Source of the DNA: Chara braunii
Lineage: Eukaryota > Streptophyta > Charophyceae > Charales > Characeae
Assembly: GCA_003427395.1 (NCBI GenBank)
Contig: BFEA01000493.1
Location: 186,674-216,580, forward strand
Reading direction: 5' to 3'
Length of the DNA stretch: 29,907 bases
Shown: one piece after another, positions 1 through 10,739 of the stretch
Numbering within the stretch: the first letter of the stretch is position 1
Layout: each line of letters starts with the position of its first letter
Made by a program: the position numbers and the translations under genes
Notes under the pieces: model-generated
What the model was told of the DNA's origin: nothing
Database searches by the model: none
Seen by the model: the letters and a program-made list of their open reading frames with translations, nothing else

Positions 1-155
1 GGGTACCCTCATCCAACCATTTGGATGGGGGTACCTGAAACCCCTTTCAGAAGCTTCAACCACTTCAGGTCATTTCAGGAATTTCAGGTGGGGACCTGAA
101 ACCGCTGAAGTGGCTGAAACTCAGAAAGGGGTTTCGGGTACCCCCATCCGACCAC
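1..155. repeat. Nested foldback at window start
   Basis: Positions 2-36 form a short inverted repeat (a GGTACC-containing arm on each side of a four-base loop). Positions about 24-60 also pair imperfectly with about 103-151: the left arm reads GGTACCTGAAACCCCTTTCAG and the right arm carries CAGAAAGGGGTTTCGGGTACC. The core is rich in CAGGT/ACCTG words. This looks like a foldback or the terminal part of a transposon. The left boundary is cut by the window, so the whole element cannot be judged. Confidence 0.6.
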
Positions 156-1860
156 TCTATTACGCTGTTGAGCGCATCGGTCCGACACCGCACAGGGCAG
201 CGCGGGACCTTCCCGGCCTCATCACGCAGGAGTTGGTTTTAATCCTCGTCACTAATATACATGTGAAGCTTTCACAAGCCGCTCCGGCCGAGTGTGCCCG
301 CCATACCTCTCGCGAGCCCCTACGACAGGATAGGGCCTACGCGAGGCACGGCTTACCTCCACCTTACGGGAGTTGTCACCTCCCTTCGGTGGGCGTATCC
401 CCGCCGAGCTACCAGTCCACATTATGACAGCTAATCAGATGCAATCGTAGAGGTGGACCAGCCGAGGGCGTTTCTCGTTCGCTGTAGCATAGGGGGTACG
501 CGAGGTACTACGCCTTTATCGGACCCGTAAGCGAACCGACATCTTGGGGGGCTGAGGTCCCAAGCGCGACTCGGCGCCGGTCGACTAGAACGCATCCCAC
601 ACGCCACACGCACACCACTATAAAGAAAAAATAAGAAACGCACACACACACATACTCATACACGAAACGACGCAAAACAAACAACGCGATAACGCTCCTA
701 GTCCCTCGGTAGTCATCCCATAACTTTCCGATGCGGAATTCGAATAAGCGTCGCGTGCGAGACTTCGTATAAAACCGCGCAAATGCAAGGCAAAATCGTA
801 TCGACTAGCAATGCATGAATACGCAAACAGTCGCAATGATGGCGTACTATGTAGTACCTTTAATCACGCGGTCTCTCGTGGATCCGAGTACCACTTATGA
901 CACTCAAGTGTCAGACTCAAAGTATCGTGAAGGTCTGCTCCCTCACAACATTGCACGGCTGAAGAAATAGTTGTGCGGCCGCCGTGAGACCTCCGACCTT
1001 TGGCCTGAGTGTCTCGACAGGCAAGGCAAATAGGCTCTACCCGAGGGGTAATTCCTTCCATGCAGAGTCTAGGGTCTGGGATGTCCTAGACAAGGACCTT
1101 GAATCCAAGCCCGAGACCAACGTCCGACTAAGAATTCTTCAAGAAGCATACACACAAATAGAGGGGTCTTTCATCTTTTCCCAATCTCAACCCCTAATTA
1201 AATCCTTAGTACGCGGGTCCCTCAGGCCACGCAAACATCCAGCATAGGTACACATACCTATATATATATAAAGGGGAATTAGTATGCGACGATCACTTCT
1301 CACAGTCACAATGAGACTCCTCACAACCATATGTATATGTGTGATCGCATGCAGTCAAATCCAAAATCCGAACCACAGAACATACCTGCAATCATATCAA
1401 AGAGTCACACAAGAGTCCACGCACTACACGGAGTCAACTCGAACCAATCTCTACACTCATACCCCTCGCTTTAGCCATGCAAGCCCCAGCCTCTGCCCAA
1501 CCAACCATAATTAAATACTCAGTACCTTTGTTAAATGGTCACTCAATAAAAGTGTGGGTGAAACCTCAATAAAACAATAAAATCACCAGGGCTGAAGTCT
1601 TTTAGGTTAAGTACTAAGGGTGGATTGGAGTTGAGTCGTAAACCGACGAAACGGCAACCGACCTGTTATCGGGGATAATAGAAGGTGATCCTTGTAGAAT
1701 CAAGCTGGATTTAGTCCTGACTTTGAATCAAACGTTCACAAGGACCTGTAACACATGACAGGCCAATCCCCAAGCTAAGTTTTATAAGTTAAAATCGAAA
1801 GTAATCTTCATATCGTGATTTTATCAATAATTACTCTACTTAGTTAATCCTAAGTCTACC
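156..1860. other. Non-coding, repeat-like DNA without recognisable gene
   Basis: No open frame here resembles a known protein; the longest are about 60-105 codons with no domain. A TATA-like run (CCTATATATATATAAAGG, about 1257-1274) precedes an AT-richer stretch that includes AATAAA-like signals around 1545-1585. This could be a transcription start and end of a decayed transposable element, but I see no protein, primer site or terminal repeat to prove it. Confidence 0.4.
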
Positions 1861-1944
1861 TCTAAGCCAGCACCCAAAGAAAGTTAGATCTTTGGCAGAA
1901 TCCTCTCTATGAAGAGTGAATCGCTAGCATTGCCACCTGTCAAA

Positions 1945-2520
1945 AATATAATCTAACTCCTCTAAACTAAGAAAATTTCGGCAGCACTTCCCGTAGGAAA
2001 ATTGTCTTCTCATAATTTATAATAACTCAAATATGAAAACCAAACGATCCTTAACTCTGAAAAGTCAAAATTTGTCTAACTCCCTAAATTAGTAAAAAAT
2101 TGGGTCGCACTTCCTTTAGAAAGGTAGACTTCCCAGATTTATACTAAGTCAGATATTAACTCAGAAAACAAGACATTAGTTCAACTAAGACAAAATATAA
2201 CTAACTCCTAAGATTTGTAGAAATTTCGGCAGTGTTTCCCGTAGAGAAAGTGTTATTCCAAGATTTATACAAAGCTAAATTCATAATCTAAAATGACTTT
2301 GACTTTTCAAGGTCTAATTTTGTCTAACTCCCTGAATTAACAAAAATTTGGACAACACTTCCTTTAAAAAGGGAGACTTCCCAAATTTTTACTAAGCCAA
2401 AGAGTCAGAAAGTTTGACCCTTAAAAAGACAAAATCTGACTAACTCATTGGTTTTGTATAAATTTCGGCGGCGCTTCCCGTAGAGAAAGTGAGTTACCAA
2501 GATTTATGCAAGACCAAGTA
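1945..2520 (+). repeat. Array of alternating ~120 bp units (A-B-A-B-A)
   Basis: Five units begin near 1952, 2076, 2198, 2322 and 2440, each with CTAACTC followed about 20 bases later by a purine-rich run and a short conserved box. Units 1, 3 and 5 carry a TTTCGGCAG-like box and TTCCCGTAG. Units 2 and 4 carry TTGG-(G/A)-(T/C)-(C/A)-(G/A)CACTTCCTTTA. Each then has an A/T-rich ATTTATACTAAG-like tail. The alternation gives a higher-order period of about 240 bp, so the array grew by doubling a dimer. Such arrays are common in untranslated parts of plant LTR retrotransposons, but no retrotransposon protein flanks it. Confidence 0.75.
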
Positions 2521-2803
2521 TAATAAAAGATTCCAGAAAATGCAGAAATTGATCTAAGTAAAAAAAAACTTAGCTAAGAAAATGCAGAAATTGAAACTAA
2601 CTTTTATGCCTCTAGCACGTGGCAAGCAACTAAAGCAACTACCTATCAAACTGAAACTCAGGCTAAGTGGTAGTCGCACTCAGTCACATGAAGGTCAGAC
2701 CACAGAAGTAAGTACTCTCACCTCCCCAAAGTCAACTTAGCAAACAATAGTTCATAGTCTCTCAATGATTTATCCCTTTATACCCAGCTTACATAGGGCA
2801 TAA

Positions 2804-3528
2804 AGCTAGACCACCCAAACTTATGGAACATGTCTAGCTCAGCCATAGAGTATACACAAACACAGGACACATCAACTTTTCTCTTCTTTAAGCATATGAC
2901 TAGGCCACCCTAGTCGCTCTAAAGTGTTTAAAATATCCCAACTTTATATATTTATCTGCACTTAGTCTTTTGAGGCAGCATATGATTGAACCGATCATCT
3001 TCAACTCCAGATTCAACCTGCCCCTTCGTACCCCAATTTTATTCTTAATGAGTACTCTCTTCAGTTCATGATAAGCTATAGTCAGACCACCCAAAGTTAT
3101 GGAACCATGTCTGACTAACCTGTTCATAAGTAATATAGTAATAAAATATAGTCAAATTATAACCTTCAGGTTTCAGCATGTGCGAGGTGTTGGGTCAAGA
3201 CCACCCAAACTTATGGAACATGTCTTGGTCCTCAGCCTGGTTAATTTTTCTCAAAACCAAAACAGGAAGAGGTTGAGTCACCCTAACTTATGGAACATGC
3301 TCAGACCTCCTCGTTCAGGAACTAAATAAATTGACAACAACCCAAAGTAAACAAGGTGACCAAGCCACCCAAACTTATGGAACATGCTTGGTCCATGAAA
3401 AGTCATTCACATTAAGCCCTCACAAGTCAGAGCAACCAGACCACCCAGACTTATGGAACATGTTTGGTTCTCCAAGCAATTCAAAATAAACATAGCACCG
3501 GGTCTTCCCAAACTTATGGAACTGACCC
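2804..3528 (+). repeat. Seven dispersed hairpins with one conserved loop and covarying stems
   Basis: Seven copies of a core close to CACCCAAACTTATGGAACAT lie at 2812, 3088, 3202, 3279, 3366, 3442 and 3505. Each is flanked by short arms that differ between copies but are complementary within a copy: AGCTAGAC/GTCTAGCT, TAGTCAGAC/GTCTGACTA, TCAAGAC/GTCTTGG, TTGAGT/GCTCAG, GACCAAGC/GCTTGGTC, AACCAGAC/GTTTGGTT and GGGTC/GACCC. Inside the core CCA...TGG can form a small inner stem. Spacing is irregular (63 to 276 bases), so this is not a simple tandem repeat. No protein frame explains the conservation. Function is unknown; see the finding. Confidence 0.85.
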
Positions 3529-3529
3529 T

Positions 3530-5340
3530 GCCTTTGGTTGACCCGGTCAGACACATGCAATACTGTCTTTCTCCCATCCTTCCCCCAGATGCAATCCCAC
3601 AATCTGCTTTCAGTCAAACAATAAAACTGAAACTGACATTGCACATACGTTCCTTTACTTAGTCTGGTTTATATCCTGAAAGTCGGACTGAAAGTCAAAG
3701 TAAGGATGCACACGGCATATTTAGTCGAATATAACAAGGAATACATTTAAAGGTTATAGTTGGGTTTATAGAGGGAAAACAATAGTTACCTCTCAGTTCC
3801 CTGCCTCCAGAACTCCTCCTGAGTTCCGACAAAGCTCCCGCAATCGGTGGGTTGACTCCCCACAGAGTCTTGTTGCGGTCCTACGGGTTGCAATCTCGCA
3901 TGCCGCCTTCCTCTCATAACAGGATTAGACTCAGATTAAGAAAGGGTGAATTAGGGGTCTGAGACTCTCGAGATACAAGAGGGGGACAACTCAACTCTCT
4001 GGAGATGGCTTCGATGCCTTGAATCGCCTGAGGGCCCCGCAATGGTGGCCAGATTGGAGCAGCTTGATCAAACTCTGAAGTCAAACTGTTGAATTCAACT
4101 CCCAGATGGCCTTCTGAATTGTCGCAACAACCCCTTTCACTCCTATAAGTCTCAGCACCTCTCCTTAGACGAATCGTTGCTACATAGCAGCCTGTGCCGC
4201 CTTTCCAAACCTTGTCTGTGCCTAACTACTCTGCGGGGCCGTCTTCAGAAGAACTTGGACCAGCGGTTCACTGCCAAGGTTTACACGCTCAGATCGTAGC
4301 CAGCACGCCCAGTGAGCCGGCTTTCCTGCTACGAAGTACAGCGAGAGGAGGCAGCTAAGTGTTGTATGCCCAACTCGCCTCCTCTGCAAGCACGGCTAAC
4401 GATCGTCTACTATAACTTCTTTCTCAAAACCGCACCACGACGCTTGTGATCCGAGGGACGCCGGCTTCGGCTCAAGATTGCAGTGCGGTAGTCACTATGG
4501 CGTGAGCTACTACGACTTTACTCTGATGTTGGTCGTGTACTATTGTCTGCTTCAGACCGGCCCAATCAACAGGTCTGCTGTCTTCGTGGCTGGCCCGCTA
4601 CAACCCCCGCCAGTCGAATGATCAGTAAGCCAGACCAACGAGTAAGTCTCTGATTTCACACCGCGGGTGAACGGTACTCAGGCCAGCAGGTAAGTAGCCA
4701 ACACCGCTGCTCGCCCCTCCCCACGATTCTTTTGATCAACGGAGCAGGCTGAGGGTCATATGGACCTTCCGCTAGAATGCGGGTAGGTGCATTTGCGATC
4801 TTACACCCGCCCGCTTCCCTCTTATAGCACATCGCGCAGCTTGAGGTCTACGGTGCGCAAAACTAACCACTAATTCTTAATTCTAACAACACCATCAGAC
4901 CCACCATGGCCGAAAACCCCTGTCCTGCATCTTCCCTTGATCGTTTTCACCGAGAATCGAGTAGTACTCTTGATTTCTTCGCCCCTCCACCTTTACTCCT
5001 GCCATAGTTTCACGCACCCTTTTCCCTTTCTAACTCTTTTTACACTACTTCCCCGCTGGTCTGACAGCAAAATCATAATCGTCACCATCAAAACCCCCTA
5101 ACTACTATCTTTCCTCGCTTATTTTTTATCAAGAAACGAGCGAGGTATGCACTTCCTATATCCGCCATAGCCACCTCTCGTCACCTACTTTCTTATAATT
5201 ATGACGCGAGATCGGGGGTCGCCCACCCCGAAGCCCCCTAGTTAGCCCCTTCTCCTGCCAAGATCCGATGAGGGACGACGAAGCTGCCACTACATTCTCC
5301 CGCCATGCCCCTTTTTCCCCTCTGCTTCGTTATTTCATAC
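3530..5340. other. Non-coding stretch, no gene recognised
   Basis: No frame here shows a known domain. Composition changes from AT-rich to GC- and pyrimidine-rich at about 3800. It probably continues the same old repeat-derived block as its left neighbour. Confidence 0.4.
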
Positions 5341-5344
5341 TTCA

Positions 5345-5620
5345 AGCGCACCTGGTGCAAATTCGCGTCGGGTTCATTTGCTTTCCTGACTCTTCCGCTG
5401 CTCTGTCTTAGCTCCCGTCGCTCCCTGTTTGCGCTTTGGCTGGCTTTTCACCTCCTCTATTTCTTTTGAACGCGCCTGGCTCTACTCCCCTTCCAGGTTC
5501 ATTTGCTCAGCTCCTTCTCCTTGTTGTTGCTCCGCCATCTTCACACCTCTCCTTGGTTTCTTCTTCATAACCCCGCAAGCACCTGGCGCAGTACTTGGCC
5601 AGGTTCATCCGTCTCTCATG
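5345..5620 (+). repeat. Three imperfect ~115 bp units
   Basis: A segment of the form GC(A/G)CCTGG(T/C)...(C/T)(C/G)AGGTTCAT or GGGTTCAT recurs near 5348, 5471 and 5579, each followed by a pyrimidine-rich stretch. The copies are diverged, so this is an old tandem duplication. Confidence 0.5.
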
Positions 5621-6019
5621 TTGCCACAGCGCCCCGTTCGGTCCCTCGTTGCTACCTCTAATGCCGATCGCGGCCCATAGCGCACTGCTTTTCAGCCGTG
5701 CACTACCGCTTCTGCCTTGGCGCTATGCTAGACGATTCGATTAGTCTTTCGCCCCCGCTAGCCCATGCTGACGAACTCTGCATCACTGCGAGCCTCCCCG
5801 TCTGCGCTCTCTTCGTCGCTTTCCACTTAGTCGGGTTAGCAAGAGTAGCCTGACAGTTGGTACTTCCATCAGCCAGACCCTACCTTCTCTCCCAATCCGC
5901 TCGATCCTCCTTCTTCTTCGGCTAGCCCAGTTTTCCAACAGCGGTCGCCTGTGCAGCTGAATCTTTTGATGACCGTCCATCGGTTCGACAGCGGGCGACC
6001 ACCTTAGAGTCAACTCAAA

Positions 6020-6460
6020 AACAATCGGGGGCTAGGTGGTCAGCCCGTAAACCCAAATTCCGACGGGCAGCTACCTGATCGTACCAGACCAGTCTCGGTT
6101 GTGGTACCCCTGGCTTTGCGCCCCTACCGGGCCTACCACAGTTGTGGCCATCCCCCTTTCATACTCTCCCCTAAACCTTTTTGCGGTTAGTTAGCGCTCG
6201 GTCTCGATCCCTGAATCTCTTTGATGAAAGTATGTCGCCATAACCACTAGTGTTAGGCCCAAAGCTAGGTCTAGTGTTGACGGACACCTATATAAACGGA
6301 TACGGTGCGACGCGCGAACTCACCAAAATGTTTTAAATATCGCATTGTTGTCGACGTCGCCCTCCGTACGTATGCCAGCCACTGGCAAGTGCAATCGGCC
6401 AACAAAATATAATCTTTTTAATCCTAGGTTAATCAAATAACAATTTGGGTTGGCGACCAC
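6020..6460 (+). mobile_element. Possible solo or broken LTR
   Basis: A purine run (AATCGGGGGCT, about 6021-6031) resembles a polypurine tract. TGGTCAGCCCG follows at about 6036. A clear TATA box (CTATATAAACGG) lies near 6288. The stretch could end in ...ATAACA near 6441, followed by TTGGCGACCACGACGG, which loosely resembles plant primer-binding sites. No second LTR and no gag/pol frame are visible, and the ends are guesses. Confidence 0.25.
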
Positions 6461-6560
6461 GACGGTTCTTCAATCATCAATAATGAAAAGAGATCACTCG
6501 CGCCTTAAGTCTGCGCACCCACACACTCTCGACTCTAGTCAACCACCCTGCCAACGTAAG

Positions 6561-7039
6561 CTACAGACACAACTGCGCCTCGCGAGGGATACTTAAACTT
6601 CTTAAGTCAAGCTGATTTTTTGTTGCTTGCAAAAACCAGGGCGGATACCCTTGTAAGGGTATTCGCACCGACAACGGCAGGGTCATCTTATCATTCGTTT
6701 TTATCCCCTTCTCCTTGAGTAGCTCAGTCCACCGTCTTTCCTTTGCTATCTGCAAATCATCCCACTTTGCCAACCGCTTCTCTCTCTCTTCGGCTCAAGA
6801 TAGTACCGATATCGGGTGACCTTCCATCCTCTCCCCCGCTTGCTCTACTCGCCACTTACATTCCACTTCTTCGTTGTTTCTGCATTTGGCCAGAATCTTC
6901 GAACAGACATTCAGAACGCTTGAGATAATAGATAGACCCCCATCTATCCTGTCTTCCGTTGAGGGAAACAAATGCTTGATCTTTTTCCAGTCTTTCATAT
7001 GCTGCTCCACCCACTCTATTATGCCAGGGTCTTCAAGGT
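6561..7039 (-). pseudogene. LINE ORF2 spacer between endonuclease and RT
   Basis: Two charged minus-strand frames follow the endonuclease: 7010-6795 (EWVEQHMKDWKKIK, later CKWRVEQAGERMEGH) and 6773-6561 (KRLAKWDDLQIAKERRWTELL, then KEKGIKTNDKMTLPL), joined by a frameshift near 6785. Long Lys/Glu/Trp-rich helices are usual between EEP and reverse transcriptase in plant LINEs. The reverse transcriptase does not follow, so the element ends or is interrupted here. Confidence 0.5.
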
Positions 7040-7868
7040 TTTACGTGTTGAGTCTGAAAAATCCTCTACCACATTAGATGTTTATCCGCCGCTTTACTTC
7101 AGCGATAACCGGTTTGTGGTCTAACAAAGGATTGCAGAGTTGCTATACTTATATAACCCCTTCCAGGACCTGGATGACTACTAAAAAGTAGTTCGGTCTC
7201 CTCCTGACCATTGTGCCTGTTTCCCTTTAGATGTGAGAAACGCAGGTATAACCTGATACCTTCGGTGAGAGTATTCTGAAAAGGTCCGACAGGTTTAGCT
7301 CCGCTATCAGCTCCAACAAGGTCTGGACGTCCCTTCTTCCAGCAATATGCGAGTCTGGTCTCATTGTTTCGTCTAACGACTGGTTTCATTCCCCTACTAT
7401 GATCAAGTCATCGATTCATGGAATGTGCGATATCAGATTTGCGAAAAATCTGGCTCGTTTGCCAGCGCTTATAGGTGCGTACACTGTCATTACCGCCAAT
7501 TCCACGCCTCCCGGTTTCAGTATAACCCATGCCCACCTACCCCAGATGTCTGCTTTCCAACTCGATTAACCTCATCTGCAGATCCCAATGTTGCAGGATT
7601 CCCACCCCTCCCCTAGTCTCTTGCGCTGGGGCCCAGATCGGTGGGTCATCCCACCAGTTTCCCAAAGCAACCAGTTTCTCATCATCCAACTTCGATTTCT
7701 GTACTAGCAGGCAGTTTACCTCCCGATCATGTACCCAACTCTTAACTTATCTATGTTTCGTTTGTTGCTGGTGTCACCTAATCCTCGCAGGTTCCAAGCC
7801 TTGAGTCTATTCATAAATTTGTTGTTCGATTGCTTGTTTTTGGATGCGGCTTGCTTCAATTTATTCAT
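7040..7868 (-). pseudogene. LINE ORF2 endonuclease (EEP/APE-type), inactivated
   Basis: The domain nicks target DNA to prime reverse transcription. It starts with LKAWNLRGLGDTSNKRNIDKL (N-terminal strand of the fold; possible start Met at 7814 or 7868). One base is missing near 7740. The next frame reads EVNCLLVQKSKLDDEKLVALG and ETRGGVGIL, up to a stop at 7537-7539. A second shift near 7530 leads to PGGVELAVMTVYAPIS, IDDLIIVGE-stop-N, LNLSDLFRILSPKVSGYT, NYFLVVIQVLEGVI and LLDHKPVIAEV. Catalytic motifs are lost: the QE(T/S)K glutamate is Lys (7696-7698), GDxN has become GE-stop-N (stop at 7386-7388), and SDH is LDH. Further stops lie at 7416-7418 and near 7230 and 7150. Confidence 0.8.
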
Positions 7869-8059
7869 TTTTGTCCCAGTTGCTGTTGATCTGGATCCCC
7901 TGCTTTGTCTGGGGTCATTCGGGCTTGCACCATCGATTGTAAGCAGGGGTTGCTCCTTGAACTGCCTCTTGAGGAACTTACACATGAGCGGATCGTCCAG
8001 TCTCTCGTTAGCCTTGTAGTCATAAACTCTGATTGAAGCACTTCTTCATCTGGCAGCCT

Positions 8060-8674
8060 CTAATTTAGAGTCAGGAGAATCAACACACGGATGTTGTGAA
8101 ACACTGAGATCTGCTTCAGTTTGTGCGAGCCCCATTCTCTTACCACATCCATGTGGTACCATTTTACGCTAGACTGTGTCGACGCCTCTTCGTACTCTAG
8201 TGGGATGCGCGCGTCCAACAGTGGGAAATCAAACTTGACTCCGCCCTGCACCGTTTCACAGGTAAGATTTATCATGTATGTGCCTGTAATTATTCTGATT
8301 GGTACGTTCTCGCCGTACAATCTTCTGGTTGTTTTCATGATCGTTGAGGGGGTTGGTGTCTTACTTACCTCTGCCGATGGTAAGCACAGTCTGCCTTCAC
8401 TATTAGTGAGGGCAAGAAAGTAGGTTTCATCCCTCGCTTTAGTGCATATTAGAGACACCATTCCACGTTGGACTGAGTCCACCTGACTTTTATGGATTAC
8501 ATTTGCTCGCCTACTCCGGTCGATTACACCATGCGCTAAGCTTGTTAGCTCTCCTCTGGCTCTTTGGACCCTAAAGTGGTTCAAACTCTCCATCGAGGAT
8601 CTCGAGAATTCACAACTTAGTCGGTCCTCCTCTAACTCACTGTCCATCCTGACTCGGGAGGAAGACAAGATCAA
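8060..8674 (-). pseudogene. LINE-internal ORF with Nudix-like fold pattern, function unknown
   Basis: This is the longest intact frame of the LINE (204 codons). Residues about 71-182 follow the layout of a Nudix domain: a strand (MVSLICTK), a second strand (TYFLAL), GRLCLPSAEV where Nudix proteins have a G-x-W-x-LPGG-x-VE segment, a helix ending in RRLYGEN where the Nudix box has REL-x-EE-x-G, then IRIITGTYM, VKFDFPLLDA and SVKWYHMDVV, matching the usual last strand before the final helix. The catalytic glutamates of the box are not kept, so hydrolase activity is not expected. It lies between the knuckle and the endonuclease of the element. The match is by eye only; it could be an unrelated fold. 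Confidence 0.45.
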
Positions 8675-9658
8675 GTTGTAGATAGTTCTTGAGGTAAGTC
8701 ACCCAAACCTCATCTTCCATCTTCCCCTCTTCCTCCTCCTTTACTAATTTGGACGTTGGGTTTTGTACCTACCACTTCCTCGTCTGCCCATCTGGTGGCG
8801 AAGGCTCGCTTGTTGGTGCCTCCTCTTGTCACGTGCTTTGTGTCTTCATGTCTCCTTGTTTCCTCCTCTACCCAAAATCACCAGGAGTTTCCGTTTCTTC
8901 TTTTTTGTCCTATCATCGTTCGTTCCATCTCTTGATTCGTTGGTCTGCCTCGTAACCACTTTTGTTGACCTGGGCGGTAGCGTGCCTCTGTGCCATGGTG
9001 ATGTTGAGCTAGTGGCCTCCAAACAAAGGAGGACGACATGTATCTTCTGGGTTGATCTCCTGAACAACACTCCAATTGTCTTGTTGCCCGAAAGGTGTTT
9101 GCGGTGGTTGTCGTGGTGGGTACATGCCCAGGTGCTCTTGACGAAGGAGCTGATGTGGCGCCCAGTCTGACTCTTGGCTTTCCATTAACACTACCGTTTC
9201 TTCAGGAATTGGACCAACCGACCAATCCCTCCTGTTTGCCCAATGAGCCATCAGGTATGGGGCAGGTCGACCTTCCCTTTGAAAGTGCTCACCCTGAGAG
9301 TGGCCATGGCCACTGTACGACAGACTGTTCGCTCCTCCTTTTGCCATAGGCTCCGCAAAATCTAGTCTTCTGTTAACTTTTGATCTGGCGCGAGATTGCT
9401 CGTCCCGCGGGGGGTCCAGGTTAGAGTGCCGACTCCTATGACTTTGCGCTTGAACCATAGAGTCTTGGAATTATGCCCTCTGTGTGTCGCTTCTGTTGGA
9501 CTTCCTCACATCCTGTGCACCTGCTATTCCAATTCACCTGAGTCCTCTTAACCCTTTTGCTGCCGCTTCACCTCTCGCTGACTTGTCCCTATTCCTCAAG
9601 TGTTGTAAAACGTTCTTGATGACCTACGACTTTTGCACCTCTGTGGTTCCTCCCTTCC
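8675..9658 (-). pseudogene. LINE linker, low-complexity hydrophilic
   Basis: Between the zinc knuckle and the Nudix-like region the minus strand has only frame fragments rich in Gln, Arg, Pro, Ser and His (best at 9458-9009). I see no domain. The composition is typical of the disordered tail of a LINE ORF1. Several stops and shifts break it. Confidence 0.4.
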
Positions 9659-10678
9659 TCATTTTTGACGGTTCCTTGGGGAGTTTTCCTCAGTGTGATA
9701 ATACCACCTGTTGTTCCTACACCAATCAGTGTAGGGAGTGGCTATTTTCACCTTCCATCTTTCACCCTTTGGTGACTCAATAGTCAGATCATCATCCACA
9801 AGGAACCTGGCCTCTGGGTGCAGGTCTAGTTTGATATTCGTTAACTTTGCCCTTGATGGATTATATTCTGGGGGGTGCATTTCGAGTACCTCCCCAAACA
9901 TACCACTCACCTCGCCCTATAAGTACTAGTACGCGTCCAACGGGACCCGCAAAGCTGTAGTGTAGAAGTTCGTCTCTACCTCTTGTAGCTTTAGCGCAAG
10001 AAGTTCCTTCCATCCATAGCTTGAAGGACGTCATATATTCCTTTGATCTTAGCTTTAACTTCTCTTTCTTTTTCTTTAAGTGTCACTCCCCCACTTCTTT
10101 TGCTTTGGCCACATAGGATAATACGTTTTGCCTCTCAAATCTAAAACGACATCTACCCATCTCTAGATTGGAAATCCTCTGAGAGATCCAACCATCTTCA
10201 TGATCTCTGATCAAGTTTTCTTTGACCTGCCCCAAAAAATGTTTTGCCTCCTCTCGGAAGACTAAGATGACCATGCGTTCTTTCAACCAGCATTCCTTAA
10301 TGTTGTCTACTACCTTGTCTACCACAAAGCGTCTCCCCTGCTCGTCCTCTACTACTTCCCCCAAGTCTAATCCTTCAGGGCATATGCCCTCATCGTAACA
10401 TCTCTCCACTAATGTCCGCACCCGATCTTCAGTAGTCGACGGTTGACGTTGTTGAGTTGGAGGAGGGTGCTTGCTTGGAGTGTCTGTCACCGTTTTTCGT
10501 TCCCTTGCCCCTGGCGGGCCAATGGTCTTTCTCATTGTCAGTGGAACATACCTCCCTGGATTGCTTGGCAGGTCTGCTCCTCTACCTCATTCCATCTCCG
10601 GTGTTTCGCGTCGAACTGTTGCTTCTGTTGTACCAGAGGTGAGTTCGGTGCGTGCAAGGTTGGTATTTTTGCTTGGGC
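9659..10678 (-). pseudogene. LINE ORF1 (Gag-like, DUF4283 plus zinc knuckle), broken
   Basis: The first segment (10678-10541) reads in one frame, with QQKQQFDAKHRRWNEVEEQ near its end. The frame then shifts near 10560 to the main segment (10535-10083, 150 codons), which contains an acidic stretch, then VILVFREEAKHFLG and GWISQRISNLEMGRCRFRFE, similar in layout to DUF4283 of plant LINE ORF1. Another shift leads to 9910-9662, with AKLTNIKLDL and SPKGERWKVKI before the nucleic-acid-binding knuckle. The knuckle has the spacing C-x2-C-x4-H-x4-C, but the second Cys is Asn (residue 67) and the last is Ser (residue 77); Cys64 and His72 remain. The protein would have bound element RNA. Family assignment rests on pattern and order, not on a search. 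Confidence 0.65.
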
Positions 10679-10739
10679 GTTCAATGCTAATCATTGTCTT
10701 TTCGGGGCGAGACGACATCGACTACAATCTTCACTACAT

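Noticed and set aside
280-560. Ribosomal RNA or spacer fragment because of GC-rich, structured look
   Set aside because: I could not match any conserved rRNA core segment.
1284-1514. Possible small secreted protein (hydrophobic start MRRSLLTVTMRLLTTICICV)
   Set aside because: The rest is low-complexity without cysteine pattern, and the region is repeat-like; a chance frame is more likely.
2804-3528. CRISPR-like array of short repeats
   Set aside because: Spacing is irregular (63-276 bases), the arms vary by copy, the setting is eukaryotic and no cas gene is present.
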